Of a stretch of DNA of 64,000 bases, positions 43,179 through 52,431 are shown in pieces. The position numbers and the translations under genes are program-made. The notes beneath the pieces were generated by a model. It saw only the letters and a list, made by a program, of their open reading frames with translations, did not search any database and was not told where the DNA came from. The DNA comes from Sphingobacterium sp. B16(2022) (GTDB lineage: Bacteria > Bacteroidota > Bacteroidia > Sphingobacteriales > Sphingobacteriaceae): positions 1 to 64,000 of the forward strand of contig NZ_JAAUVN010000005.1 of the NCBI RefSeq assembly GCF_012030425.1, read 5' to 3'. Position 1 is the stretch's first letter; the number at the start of each line of letters is the position of its first letter.

Positions 43179-44066
43179 ATGAATTCAAGAAGAGATTTTC
43201 TCAAAAATTTGGGTTTAACGGCTGCCGGAGTAGCCTTAATGCCGAGCTTAGATTTGCTGGCAGCACCTAAAAACTGGTTCGATATTTCATTAGCTGAGTG
43301 GTCATTGCACAAAACATTATTTAAGGGAGATCTTAAAAATATCGATTTTCCTGAATTAGCGGCAAAAAAATTCGGAATTTATGGAGTTGAATACGTGAAT
43401 GCTTTTTTTAAGGATAAAGCACAAGATATGACGTATTTGAAAGATCTTAATAATCGCGCTAAAGACAATGGTGTTCGTAACGTTTTAATTATGATCGATG
43501 GCGAGGGTAATTTAGGTGATGAAGATGCTACTAAACGTAAACAAGCTGTTGAAAATCACTATAAATGGATTGATGCGGCAAACTTTTTGGGATGTCACGC
43601 AGTACGAGTAAATGCCGCTGGTAAAGGTACTCCAGAAGAAGTTAAAAAAGCTGTAGTAGAAAGTTTATCTACTTTGGCTGATTATGGTAAAAAATCGAAA
43701 ATAAGTGTTATCGTTGAAAATCATGGTGGTATTTCATCACATGGCGATTGGTTAGCAGATACTTTAAAAACTGTAGGTAAAAAGAATTGTGGAAGTTTAC
43801 CTGATTTGGGTAATTTTTATGAGTATGATCGTTATCAAGGTGTTCAGGATCTAATGCCGTATGCCAAAGGAGTGAGTGCTAAAACACATGATTTTGATGC
43901 AAATGGTAATGAAACTCAAATTGATTACGCACGCATGCTTAAAATAGTAAAAGATGCTAAATTTAAAGGTTATATCGGTATCGAATACGAAGGAAGCAAT
44001 ATCAGTGAAGAAGCAGGTATTTTTGCTTCAAAAAAATTATTGGAGCGTTTACGTCCAACAATTTAA
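43179..44066 (+). CDS. Tat-exported sugar phosphate isomerase/epimerase-like protein
   Basis: A TIM-barrel protein of 295 residues from the xylose-isomerase-like superfamily. The signal MNSRRDFLKNLGLTAAGVAL has the twin-arginine RRDFLK motif, so it is exported folded, probably with a metal bound. Metal-site candidates are in VIVENHGGIS and GYIGIEYEGS (both contain Glu) with His and Asp residues between. Such exported members often act on plant or glycan sugars. The exact reaction is unknown. Confidence 0.86.
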   Translation: MNSRRDFLKNLGLTAAGVALMPSLDLLAAPKNWFDISLAEWSLHKTLFKGDLKNIDFPELAAKKFGIYGVEYVNAFFKDKAQDMTYLKDLNNRAKDNGVRNVLIMIDGEGNLGDEDATKRKQAVENHYKWIDAANFLGCHAVRVNAAGKGTPEEVKKAVVESLSTLADYGKKSKISVIVENHGGISSHGDWLADTLKTVGKKNCGSLPDLGNFYEYDRYQGVQDLMPYAKGVSAKTHDFDANGNETQIDYARMLKIVKDAKFKGYIGIEYEGSNISEEAGIFASKKLLERLRPTI

Positions 44067-44105
44067 TAGTTAAGTATAATAGCGTACAAAACTTTTAGAT
44101 AGCTG

Positions 44106-44148
44106 AAACCCTTTATTTATGCATTTGCATAAATAAAGGGTTTTTTTT
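44106..44148 (+). terminator. Terminator of the isomerase-like gene
   Basis: AAACCCTTTATTTATGCA pairs with its perfect complement around a two-base loop, then eight T residues. Confidence 0.92.
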
Positions 44149-44411
44149 GTTGAATTTAAATCTCTATTAGACTTATCTGTGGGATTGATTATTTTTCTAA
44201 GCTGTGAAGAAACTGCGTGTCATTGTATTACTTTAAGACCATTTAGTACCTGTCTCATGTCGCTAGCGTGTTGAAGTATGACTTTTAAATGCTTAAGATA
44301 AGGCAAAAACAGTTTTATGAAAAATTCGATTGTTCATACGGCAACTGAATTAAATTAGTATTTTGCAACTCCTTATTTAAAGAAAAACAAATATTAAAAC
44401 AAACCAAAAAT

Positions 44412-45995
44412 ATGAATCAGGTAAAAGATGATGCTCTTGCCAAGCATTTGCATCAGCTGCAAGTAGAAAACATTTTAGTAAAAGGTCATCCAGCGGGTTT
44501 ATTTGTTTTATTTTTTACTGAAATGTGGGAACGTTTCAGTTATTACGGTATGCGCGCTTTGCTGACAATTTTCTTAATTAGTGAAATTTCAAGTGGGGGA
44601 TGGGGATGGACGAATGCTGAAGCGATGAAGCTGTATGGTCTTTATACTGGTTTTGTGTTTTTAACTCCGCTCATCGGAGGAGTAATTGCTGATCGCCTGC
44701 TTGGATATAAAAATGCAATTTTAATTGGTGCCTTAACGATGACCATAGGTCACGCTTCCATGGCGTTGGAAGGAATAAATTCTAATTTTTTCTTTCTAGG
44801 ATTAGTACTTATGATTTTAGGTAATGGAATGTTTAAACCCAATATTGCTTCGATGGTTGGAAAATTATATCCCGATTCTAGTAGTAAGAAAGATGCCGGT
44901 TACACTATTTTTTATATGGGTATCAACGGTGGTGCATTTTTGGGTATGATGTTATGCGGTTATATCGGGGAGAAAGTTGGTTGGCACTTTGGTTTTGGCT
45001 TAGCAGGTGTTTTCATGTTCTTGGGTATGTTGCAATTTTATTTTGCTCAAAAGATATTTGGAATTATAGGCGATTCGCCCCAATTGCAACAAGTTGATCA
45101 GGTAAAAGAAATAGATGATCCTAATGAGTTAAAAACACCTGCACATGTAACCCGTGACCGATTAATTGTTATCGGTATTTTTATGTTTGCGAGTATTATT
45201 TTTCATTTAGCTTTCGAGCAAGCTGGAGGATCAATGACAATTTTTGCAAAGAATTACACTCAACGTGTTCTCGAGGGAAATACTGCGATTATTTTTAAAT
45301 GGGTCGATGCGGCTTTGACGGTATTTCCAATACTCGTCGTTTCCGCCGTTTTATTTGCTTTAGCAAAAAAGATCTGGTCCAAGTATCCACTTATTGTCAT
45401 ATGTTCGGCACTTTCATTTTTAATTATCTGGATACTTTGCGGTTGGAAATTATTTAGGGAATTCAATTCGTTGAGTTCTGAAGTTACTGTCTCTTGGTTT
45501 CCAATGCTAAACTCGTTTTTTATCATTACTTTAGCGACCTCTTTTAGTCGTATCTGGGAAAGAGTTTGGAATCCTTCGGGGCCTATAAAGCTTGCTTTAG
45601 GTTTAGCAATTGTTGGTTTAAGTTTTGCAGCGTTGGCCTATGGCAGTTTAGCTATCCCTCAAGGGGCTAAAACAGCTTCAGTGAGTATGATCTGGTTGGT
45701 ATTGGCTTATTTTCTTCAGACAGTTGGAGAGCTCTGTTTATCACCAGTTGGTCTTTCTTATGTAAGTAAATTATCGCCTCAGAAAGTCATTGGTCTTCTA
45801 TTTGGTATCTGGTATTGCGGAAATGCGATTGCCAATTTTATAGGAGGTTTTATAGGTTCTTACATAGATGATATTACGGCAACACACTCTATGTCTTATT
45901 TCTTTGGTATGTTTACCGTTGTTTCTTTTATATTTGCCTTAATATTGGTTTTGTGTAGTTCGGGGATTAAGAAAATGATGCACGGTATTCATTAA
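44412..45995 (+). CDS. POT-family peptide transporter 1
   Basis: Proton-coupled di/tripeptide importer of the POT/PTR2 family, 527 residues and about 12-14 helices. It has the EMWERFSYYGMRALL motif near residue 35, where ExxER couples protons. The second signature is GNGMFKPNIASMVGKLY, and DAGYTIFYMGINGGAFLG follows. The long hydrophilic loop (about residues 220-245) is acidic. It is the first of four consecutive paralogues and is closest to the second. Substrate range beyond small peptides is unknown. Confidence 0.92.
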   Translation: MNQVKDDALAKHLHQLQVENILVKGHPAGLFVLFFTEMWERFSYYGMRALLTIFLISEISSGGWGWTNAEAMKLYGLYTGFVFLTPLIGGVIADRLLGYKNAILIGALTMTIGHASMALEGINSNFFFLGLVLMILGNGMFKPNIASMVGKLYPDSSSKKDAGYTIFYMGINGGAFLGMMLCGYIGEKVGWHFGFGLAGVFMFLGMLQFYFAQKIFGIIGDSPQLQQVDQVKEIDDPNELKTPAHVTRDRLIVIGIFMFASIIFHLAFEQAGGSMTIFAKNYTQRVLEGNTAIIFKWVDAALTVFPILVVSAVLFALAKKIWSKYPLIVICSALSFLIIWILCGWKLFREFNSLSSEVTVSWFPMLNSFFIITLATSFSRIWERVWNPSGPIKLALGLAIVGLSFAALAYGSLAIPQGAKTASVSMIWLVLAYFLQTVGELCLSPVGLSYVSKLSPQKVIGLLFGIWYCGNAIANFIGGFIGSYIDDITATHSMSYFFGMFTVVSFIFALILVLCSSGIKKMMHGIH

Positions 45996-46056
45996 TCCAT
46001 AACTTTTTGTTAATTTGCTAAAATTTTAAACTTAGATAACCCTATTAATATATTAT

Positions 46057-47649
46057 ATGTATCAAGAAAGAGATGAAGCTCTTGTTATCCATTTGAAAAA
46101 ACAAGGTGTGGACGATAAGATGGTAATTGGACATCCTGCGGGATTATTTGTCCTATTTTTTACCGAAATGTGGGAACGTTTTAGTTATTATGGCATGCGT
46201 GCTTTACTGACATTATTCTTAATCAGTTCTCTTGCTGATGAAGGATGGGGATGGAGTAATGAGGAAGCCATGAAGCTTTATGGACTTTATACTGGTTTGG
46301 TTTATTTGACACCATTAATTGGTGGAATGATAGCTGATAAGTTGACTGGATTTAAAAAAGCAATTTTAATTGGTGCATTGATTATGACCATGGGCCATTT
46401 ATCTATGGCTTTTGAAGGGATAAACCAAAATTTCTTTTACGTTGGCCTTGGTTTAATGATTCTTGGTAATGGTATGTTCAAACCAAATATTTCCTCCATG
46501 GTTGGAAATCTTTATCCAGATGCTAGTGCTAAGAAAGATGCGGGATACACGATATTCTATATGGGTATTAATGCGGGATCTTTTCTTGGTATGTTACTTT
46601 GTGGTTATATTGGAGAGAAGGTTGGCTGGCACTACGGATTTGGTTTAGCTGGTGTTTTTATGTTTTTTGGAATGTTGCAATTCTACTTTGCCCAGAAGAT
46701 TTTTGGTGTCATTGGTGAGTCTCCAAAAGCTACCAAAGCTTTTCATGATGAAAAGATAAAAAATCACGAAGAAGAACCTGAGGAAGTGATTCCTCCAAAT
46801 GTGGTAAGGGACCGTTTGATTGTGATTGCGGTATTAATGATTGCAAGTATCGTTTTCTTCTTAGCATTTGAGCAGGCAGGAGGATCAATGTCTATTTTTG
46901 CTAAAGATTATACACAACGTGTTCTTTCGGGAAACACAGCTACTACTTTTAAATGGATAGATACCATTTTAACCATTGCACCAATGGTTATTGTTAGTGT
47001 TGTCTTGTTTGCATTAGCAAAACGTATCTATAAGCAATACCCATTAACTATTATATTTACAGGAATTTCATTTGCAGTTATCTGGTGTTTAGGTTTATGG
47101 AAAGTTTTTAGAGAATTTGGCGCTACAGAAACAGAAGTAGCTGCTTCATGGTTCCAAATCTTAAATGCTTTTTTTATCATTTCATTAGCAAATTCATTTA
47201 GTAAGTTTTGGGAAAAGGTCTGGAATCCATCAGGTCCAGTGAAATTTGCTTTAGGACTTGCTTTGGTAGGTGTCGGTTTTGCCGCTTTAGCTTACGGCGC
47301 AAGTGAAATACCTCAAGGAGCTAAGACTGCAACTGTGAGTATGATCTGGTTGATTATTGCTTATTTCTTTCACTCTACAGGAGAATTATGCTTATCGCCA
47401 GTTGGTCTATCTTATGTAAGTAAGTTATCTCCTAAGAAATTATTAGGTCTATTGTTTGGATTTTGGTTCTGTGCATCTGCAATCGCTAATTTTATAGGTG
47501 GTTACTTAGGATCATATATTGATAAAATTACTGCTGAACATTCTATGTCATACTTCTTTATGATTTTTGCCATTGTTCCAGCAGCTACAGCTTTAATTTT
47601 ATTAATTCTAAACCCAGTGTTAAAGAAAATGATGCACGGTATCAATTAA
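46057..47649 (+). CDS. POT-family peptide transporter 2
   Basis: Peptide/proton symporter paralogue of 530 residues. It shares long stretches with transporter 1 (EMWERFSYYGMRALL, GNGMFKPNIS, DAGYTIFYMGINAGSFLG, LSPVGLSYVSKLSPKK), which indicates a recent tandem duplication. Its central loop is different and highly charged (HDEKIKNHEEEPEE). The gap from transporter 1 is 61 bases and has no clear hairpin, so both may be on one transcript. A terminator follows it. Confidence 0.92.
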   Translation: MYQERDEALVIHLKKQGVDDKMVIGHPAGLFVLFFTEMWERFSYYGMRALLTLFLISSLADEGWGWSNEEAMKLYGLYTGLVYLTPLIGGMIADKLTGFKKAILIGALIMTMGHLSMAFEGINQNFFYVGLGLMILGNGMFKPNISSMVGNLYPDASAKKDAGYTIFYMGINAGSFLGMLLCGYIGEKVGWHYGFGLAGVFMFFGMLQFYFAQKIFGVIGESPKATKAFHDEKIKNHEEEPEEVIPPNVVRDRLIVIAVLMIASIVFFLAFEQAGGSMSIFAKDYTQRVLSGNTATTFKWIDTILTIAPMVIVSVVLFALAKRIYKQYPLTIIFTGISFAVIWCLGLWKVFREFGATETEVAASWFQILNAFFIISLANSFSKFWEKVWNPSGPVKFALGLALVGVGFAALAYGASEIPQGAKTATVSMIWLIIAYFFHSTGELCLSPVGLSYVSKLSPKKLLGLLFGFWFCASAIANFIGGYLGSYIDKITAEHSMSYFFMIFAIVPAATALILLILNPVLKKMMHGIN

Positions 47650-47675
47650 TCTGTGCTCATTATATAATATTTAGA

Positions 47676-47705
47676 AGAGGCGTTTCGGTAGAGACGTCTC
47701 TTTTT
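47676..47705 (+). terminator. Terminator after transporter 2
   Basis: Imperfect stem AGAGGCGT / ACGTCTCT, with one G-T pair, then a T-run. Confidence 0.7.
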
Positions 47706-47831
47706 GTTTTTAAATGATGCCTTATAATAGAGATAATACAATTATTCAGTAAAAAATGCGATTGTTTTTTGTTTCTTTGTAGACTGTTAATACATTTTTT
47801 TAATACGCATAAATAGATTTAAATTATTGAT

Positions 47832-49598
47832 ATGAGTCAAGCATCTAAGGCTTCATTTTCAGGAGGGACGACTTCTGATTTTTATAAATCAAATGTTTTA
47901 GGACAACGATCGGGATTATTTGTCCTATTCTTTACCGAAATGTGGGAACGATTTTCGTTCTACGGTATGCGGGTATTGTTGATCCAGTTTTTGACTGCTG
48001 CAGTTCTAAAAGGAGGCTGGGCATGGAGTGCAGAACAAGCCGGAGCATTATACGGTACATATGCGATGATGCTGTATTTAACTCCAATTTTGGGTGGTAT
48101 TATTGCCGACAAATATATTGGATCACGTAAAGCTGTAATTATTGGATCTATCATCATGACAATCGGTCATGCTTCAATGGCATTTGATACACAGATGATG
48201 TTTTTTATTGGTTTAGCATGTTTAGTGATCGGTACAGGTTTCTTTAAGCCTAATATGCCATCTATATTAGGTGAAATGTATAAAGATCTACCTGAAAAGA
48301 AAGATGGCGCTTACACGATCTTTTATATGGGGGTCAATGCAGGGGCATTTTTTGGTATGATGCTTTGTGGTTATATTGCTGAAACACAAGGATGGCACTG
48401 GGGATTTGGTTTAGCCGGAATTTTTATGCTTTTAGGGACATTACAATTTGTGTTTGCTAAACCTTTAATGGGTAATCTAGGGATATTAGGTAAAGCGAAA
48501 GACTTAAGTGCTGAAGATAAATTGTTAGAAGATGCTGACAAAAGAAATCCTTTTACTTCTCTTGATTACATCTTAATAGCTATTATCTCGATCATAGGAT
48601 TTTTATATGCTTTTAATGATCCATTGTCTAAAAATGGTATTATAGATATGTTTAGTGCATTGGACTTACCATTCCTGAGAGGTCAATACCTGATGATCTT
48701 TATTGCTTTAGTTCTTTTCATCTATTTAATTGCATCTCGTATAGGACGATATGATAAAGTTGTAAGGGATAGAATGATAGCTGTGGTATTTCTAGCATTC
48801 TTTTTAATATTCTTCTTTATGAGTTTTGAGCAGGGAGCTACTTCATTGGTTATAGTTGCTCGGGATTATATCGATAGAAGTTTAACTGGTGCTGCTTTGA
48901 CTACTTTTAATATTGTAAATGCGTTATTAACGATTGTTCCTTTGGGACTTATATCTTGGGTATTAATCAAGTTAGCAAAAGCGACATGGAATAAAATTGC
49001 TTTATCTAATATCATTTTGATTATTTGTTTTGTACTTATTTGGGGTGCAGCAATCTGGATGTTGAAAAATGAGTTTTCTAAAGAAGCTTCGGAGATTACT
49101 GTTTCTTGGTTCTCAACATTAAATTCCTTTTTTATTATTGCTTTAGCTTCAACGGTTTCTAAACTATGGGAGTCTAAGTATAATCCTTCTGCCGCGATGA
49201 AATATGGTTACGGTTTAATTTTAGTAGCGATTGGATTTTTGGTCATTGGTTTAGGCTCATGGGGAATTGGTGAGGGTGTTAAAATTTCCATGATTTTTCT
49301 AATTCTTACTTATTTATTCCACACTTTGGGTGAGTTATTTATCTCTCCGGTAGGTCTTTCTTATGTTTCGAAACTTGTACCAGGCCGTATGCTGGCTTTT
49401 ATGTTTGGTATCTGGTATTTAGCTATTGCGATTGCGCAAAAAGTTGCCGCCGTATTAGGTGGACAAGTTGAGACTATTCAGCAGGAATACTCCTTAAGTC
49501 ACTTCTTCTTTTTGTTTACTGCTATTCCAGCAGCAGCAGGTTTGTTAGTAATGGTATTTAATCCTATTATTAAAAAATTGATGCACGGCGTTAAATAA
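47832..49598 (+). CDS. POT-family peptide transporter 3
   Basis: Third paralogue, 588 residues, the longest of the four. The EMWERFSFYGMRVLL motif and GTGFFKPNMPSILGEMY segment are kept. An insertion with two extra hydrophobic segments (about residues 235-300, LDYILIAIISIIGFLYAF) lies between the halves, as in many bacterial POT proteins with 14 helices. It differs clearly from copies 1 and 2, so its duplication is older. A hairpin follows it and separates it from transporter 4. Confidence 0.91.
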   Translation: MSQASKASFSGGTTSDFYKSNVLGQRSGLFVLFFTEMWERFSFYGMRVLLIQFLTAAVLKGGWAWSAEQAGALYGTYAMMLYLTPILGGIIADKYIGSRKAVIIGSIIMTIGHASMAFDTQMMFFIGLACLVIGTGFFKPNMPSILGEMYKDLPEKKDGAYTIFYMGVNAGAFFGMMLCGYIAETQGWHWGFGLAGIFMLLGTLQFVFAKPLMGNLGILGKAKDLSAEDKLLEDADKRNPFTSLDYILIAIISIIGFLYAFNDPLSKNGIIDMFSALDLPFLRGQYLMIFIALVLFIYLIASRIGRYDKVVRDRMIAVVFLAFFLIFFFMSFEQGATSLVIVARDYIDRSLTGAALTTFNIVNALLTIVPLGLISWVLIKLAKATWNKIALSNIILIICFVLIWGAAIWMLKNEFSKEASEITVSWFSTLNSFFIIALASTVSKLWESKYNPSAAMKYGYGLILVAIGFLVIGLGSWGIGEGVKISMIFLILTYLFHTLGELFISPVGLSYVSKLVPGRMLAFMFGIWYLAIAIAQKVAAVLGGQVETIQQEYSLSHFFFLFTAIPAAAGLLVMVFNPIIKKLMHGVK

Positions 49599-49609
49599 TG
49601 AAATCTGAT

Positions 49610-49637
49610 AGAGCTTCCTAAAAAGGAAGCTCTTTTT
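49610..49637 (+). terminator. Terminator after transporter 3
   Basis: AGAGCTTCCT and AGGAAGCTCT arms with a short A loop and five T residues. The next gene starts only 13 bases later. Confidence 0.85.
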
Positions 49638-49650
49638 AATAATAATCGAA

Positions 49651-51183
49651 ATGTCAAAACAAGGACAACAAACATTAGAACAGGTTCAACATTTTGAAGG
49701 AAAATATCCAAAGCAGATTTGGAGTTTATTTTTCTCGGAAATGTGGGAACGCTTTTGCTTTTACGGTATGCGGGGTATGCTGGTTTTCTTTATGATCACG
49801 CAGCTTAATTTTGCAGAAAAGGAAGCAAATTTGCAATACGGAGCGACTCAGGCTTTTGTATATGCTTTTACTTTTATCGGTGGTTTATTTGCTGATAAAA
49901 TATTAGGATTTAGAAAATCCCTTTTTTGGGGTGGTACTTTGATGATTGTAGGTAGTGCATTATTAGCAACAGATCCACATCAATTTTTCTTCTTCGGATT
50001 AGCATTTATCATTATCGGGACGGGTTTTTTTAAGCCAAATATTTCAACAATGGTGGGTGAATTATATCGCTCGGATGATAATCGAAGAGATGCGGGATTT
50101 TCATTATTCTATGCTGGGATTAACTTAGGTGCATTCCTAGGTGGGTACATTTGTGTTGCAATTGGAAAGGGGTATATGCTAGCTTCAGTAATTGATGAAG
50201 CACATCGGTGGAATGTTGCTTTTGGTCTAGCTGCTATCGGTATGCTGATCAGTCTCATTAATTTTCATTTTACCAAGTTTCACTTAGGACCTATCGGTTT
50301 AAAGCCAGGACATCCAGATGCTATTGTTAAAGTTAAGGCATTACCTAAGTGGGCAGAATATGCTGTTTATCTAGCGACTTTATTATTAATACCGTTAGTG
50401 CAGGTGATGGTTTCTAAAACGGAGTATACGGATATTTTTATGTACCTAATCGGTCCATTGACATTGATATACTTGTTCTATGAAATGACAAAACTGAATA
50501 AGGTCGAAAGAAATAAATTGATTGCTGCTTTGGTCTTTATTTTATTTTCTATCATTTTTTGGGGAATTTACGAACAGAGTGGTGGTTCATTGAGCATTTT
50601 TGCAGCGAAGAATTTGAATGACTCCATGTTAGGTGGATTATTTCATTTAGATCCTAATGGCGTTAATAATTCGGGAGGAGCATTTTTCATTATTATTTTG
50701 GCTCCAATTTTTGGACTATTATGGATTTGGCTGTCAAAAAGAAAGATGGAACCGAATACCATTATTAAATTTGGTTTAGGATTTATTTTTCTAGGTTTAG
50801 GTTATTACGTATTATTTGGAACTAAATTTTTTGCGCAGGATGGAATCGCATCTTTAGATATCTTTACTTTAGCGCTTTTAGTGATCACTGTTGGTGAATT
50901 ATGTTTATCGCCTATTGGTTTGTCTATTATGACTAAACTGTCGCCAGGGAAGCTGCAGGGCATTATGATGGGGATGTGGTTTTTAGCAAGTGCTTATGGT
51001 CAATATGTAGCGGGTTTAATAGGAGCTAGTATGGCTGAAGCTCGAGAAGGTGATTCTTTGGCGGATAAATTAATCACTTATACGGATAGTTATAAGCAAC
51101 TGGGTGTTTATTCTTTAATAGCCGGGGTGGTTTTAATTGCTTTATCACCATTGGTGAAGAAATTAATGGGGGGAGTGAAATAA
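49651..51183 (+). CDS. POT-family peptide transporter 4
   Basis: Fourth paralogue, 510 residues. EMWERFCFYGMRGML carries the ExxER motif. GTGFFKPNISTMVGELYR and DAGFSLFYAGINLGAFLG match the family. IYEQSGGSLSIFAAKN corresponds to the helix-7 block with a substrate-contacting Glu. It is the most divergent of the set and resembles typical Bacteroidota POT proteins of about 500 residues. It starts very close to the preceding hairpin, so its promoter may lie inside the upstream gene. Confidence 0.91.
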   Translation: MSKQGQQTLEQVQHFEGKYPKQIWSLFFSEMWERFCFYGMRGMLVFFMITQLNFAEKEANLQYGATQAFVYAFTFIGGLFADKILGFRKSLFWGGTLMIVGSALLATDPHQFFFFGLAFIIIGTGFFKPNISTMVGELYRSDDNRRDAGFSLFYAGINLGAFLGGYICVAIGKGYMLASVIDEAHRWNVAFGLAAIGMLISLINFHFTKFHLGPIGLKPGHPDAIVKVKALPKWAEYAVYLATLLLIPLVQVMVSKTEYTDIFMYLIGPLTLIYLFYEMTKLNKVERNKLIAALVFILFSIIFWGIYEQSGGSLSIFAAKNLNDSMLGGLFHLDPNGVNNSGGAFFIIILAPIFGLLWIWLSKRKMEPNTIIKFGLGFIFLGLGYYVLFGTKFFAQDGIASLDIFTLALLVITVGELCLSPIGLSIMTKLSPGKLQGIMMGMWFLASAYGQYVAGLIGASMAEAREGDSLADKLITYTDSYKQLGVYSLIAGVVLIALSPLVKKLMGGVK

Positions 51184-51212
51184 TCCACTTCTCCATAATT
51201 TTGTGAAATAAT

Positions 51213-51246
51213 AAAAAAGCTCGATAATTAATTATCGAGCTTTTTT
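51213..51246. terminator. Convergent terminator (transporter 4 / desaturase)
   Basis: Near-perfect palindrome AAAAAAGCTCGATAATT / AATTATCGAGCTTTTTT between converging genes. Confidence 0.92.
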
Positions 51247-51247
51247 A

Positions 51248-52249
51248 TTATTTCTGATCGTAGATCCATTTAAACTTATATTCCGTTTCTGGAACCTTCA
51301 TTCTGTCTGCTAATCTAAGTAAGCGATCTGGTAGTCTCATTAGATAATCTCTCGCTTTTTCTCCTTTTTCATTTAAACCGGTCACTTGATCGATTTTCCA
51401 ATCAGCATTTAATTCTTTTAATATATCAACATAATCAATTGCTGTATAGATATTGAGACGTTGTGCTGCATCAGAAAAGTGCGCAAATGCTTCCCCTTGT
51501 GGTTCTCCAGACTCTCTTAAGAATTGAGCAGGCATAACAATTTTCTTACGCATCATATCTTCAAAAGCAATCATTACTTCACTAGGGTCAACGACTAATG
51601 CATGTGATATAAATGACATATATGCTTTTGCATGACGTGCTTCATCTGAAGCAATAACACCGCACATTTTTGCTAATAATTTATCACCGCTCTTTTTGGA
51701 GAGACCTGCGACGCGGCGGTGAGAAACATTGGTTGCTAATTCTTGGAAAGATGTGTAAATAAAGTTACGGTAAGGGTCTGCCCCGGTACCAATATCAAAA
51801 CCATCTTTTATTAAATATTGTGTTGAGATCTCGAATTGACGCATATCAATTCTTCCTGATAAATATAGATACTTGTTCAGAAGGTCACCATGACGATTTT
51901 CTTCAGCAGTCCAAGCACGTACCCATCTCATCCAGCCACCTTGTTCATTTTTCTCTACATCCTCAACCATGGTTAACCACGATTCGTATGTAGGTAACGC
52001 TTCTTCTGTAATCGTATCACCAACTAATACAGCAACTAAATCATATGGAAGTTCTCTTGCACTCTCTTGTAAATCTCTAATTTCTTCAAAAAATGTATCT
52101 CTAGAAGCATCTGGTAGAAAATCTGCAGGTTGCCACATTTCGTCTACAGGCTTTAAATAATCGCTCATCTCGTTAAGCATGAACGGTTCCAAATAGCTCA
52201 TAACTTCTTTTCGTGAGCCTTCGGGTAAATTTAGAGGTAATTCTTGCAT
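51248..52249 (-). CDS. Acyl-ACP desaturase
   Basis: Soluble di-iron desaturase of 333 residues, of the plant FAB2 type, that inserts a double bond into acyl chains carried on ACP. The two iron-binding motifs are EENRH (in WTAEENRHGDLLNKY) and DEARH (in VIASDEARHAKAYMSF). It has the usual helical-bundle length. ATG at 52249 (MQELPLNLPEG) is chosen because the upstream start at 52279 is TTG. It probably makes cis-monounsaturated fatty acids under aerobic conditions. It stands alone and diverges from sufS. Confidence 0.9.
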   Translation of the reverse strand: MQELPLNLPEGSRKEVMSYLEPFMLNEMSDYLKPVDEMWQPADFLPDASRDTFFEEIRDLQESARELPYDLVAVLVGDTITEEALPTYESWLTMVEDVEKNEQGGWMRWVRAWTAEENRHGDLLNKYLYLSGRIDMRQFEISTQYLIKDGFDIGTGADPYRNFIYTSFQELATNVSHRRVAGLSKKSGDKLLAKMCGVIASDEARHAKAYMSFISHALVVDPSEVMIAFEDMMRKKIVMPAQFLRESGEPQGEAFAHFSDAAQRLNIYTAIDYVDILKELNADWKIDQVTGLNEKGEKARDYLMRLPDRLLRLADRMKVPETEYKFKWIYDQK

Positions 52250-52362
52250 ATCAATACAAAGATAATTAAATAGGTTCAATATTGATTGTATTAGAAAAAA
52301 GATTATACGTTTATGTGATAAAAATCAAGTATAGAGGTGGATTAAAAAATTGGGACAAATGT

Positions 52363-52407
52363 ATCGCTATATTTAAAAAGTAGATAGCGAAGACATTTTT
52401 TCGCTAA
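52363..52407. promoter_or_regulatory. Three TCGCTA half-sites upstream of sufS
   Basis: ATCGCTAT at 52363-52370, ATAGCGAA at 52384-52391 and TTCGCTAA at 52400-52407 alternate in orientation. The last two form a 7-base inverted repeat just before the -7 element. It looks like an operator. Confidence 0.55.
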
Positions 52408-52415
52408 AATACTGT

Positions 52416-52423
52416 TAACTTTG
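52416..52423 (+). promoter_or_regulatory. -7 element of sufS
   Basis: TAACTTTG matches TAnnTTTG and ends eight bases before the ATG, giving a nearly leaderless mRNA. Confidence 0.6.
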
Positions 52424-52431
52424 CTCATATC

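Noticed and set aside
42419..44066. Idea of a lactate-utilisation operon
   Set aside because: Only a LutA-like gene is present; the following gene is an unrelated Tat-exported TIM barrel.
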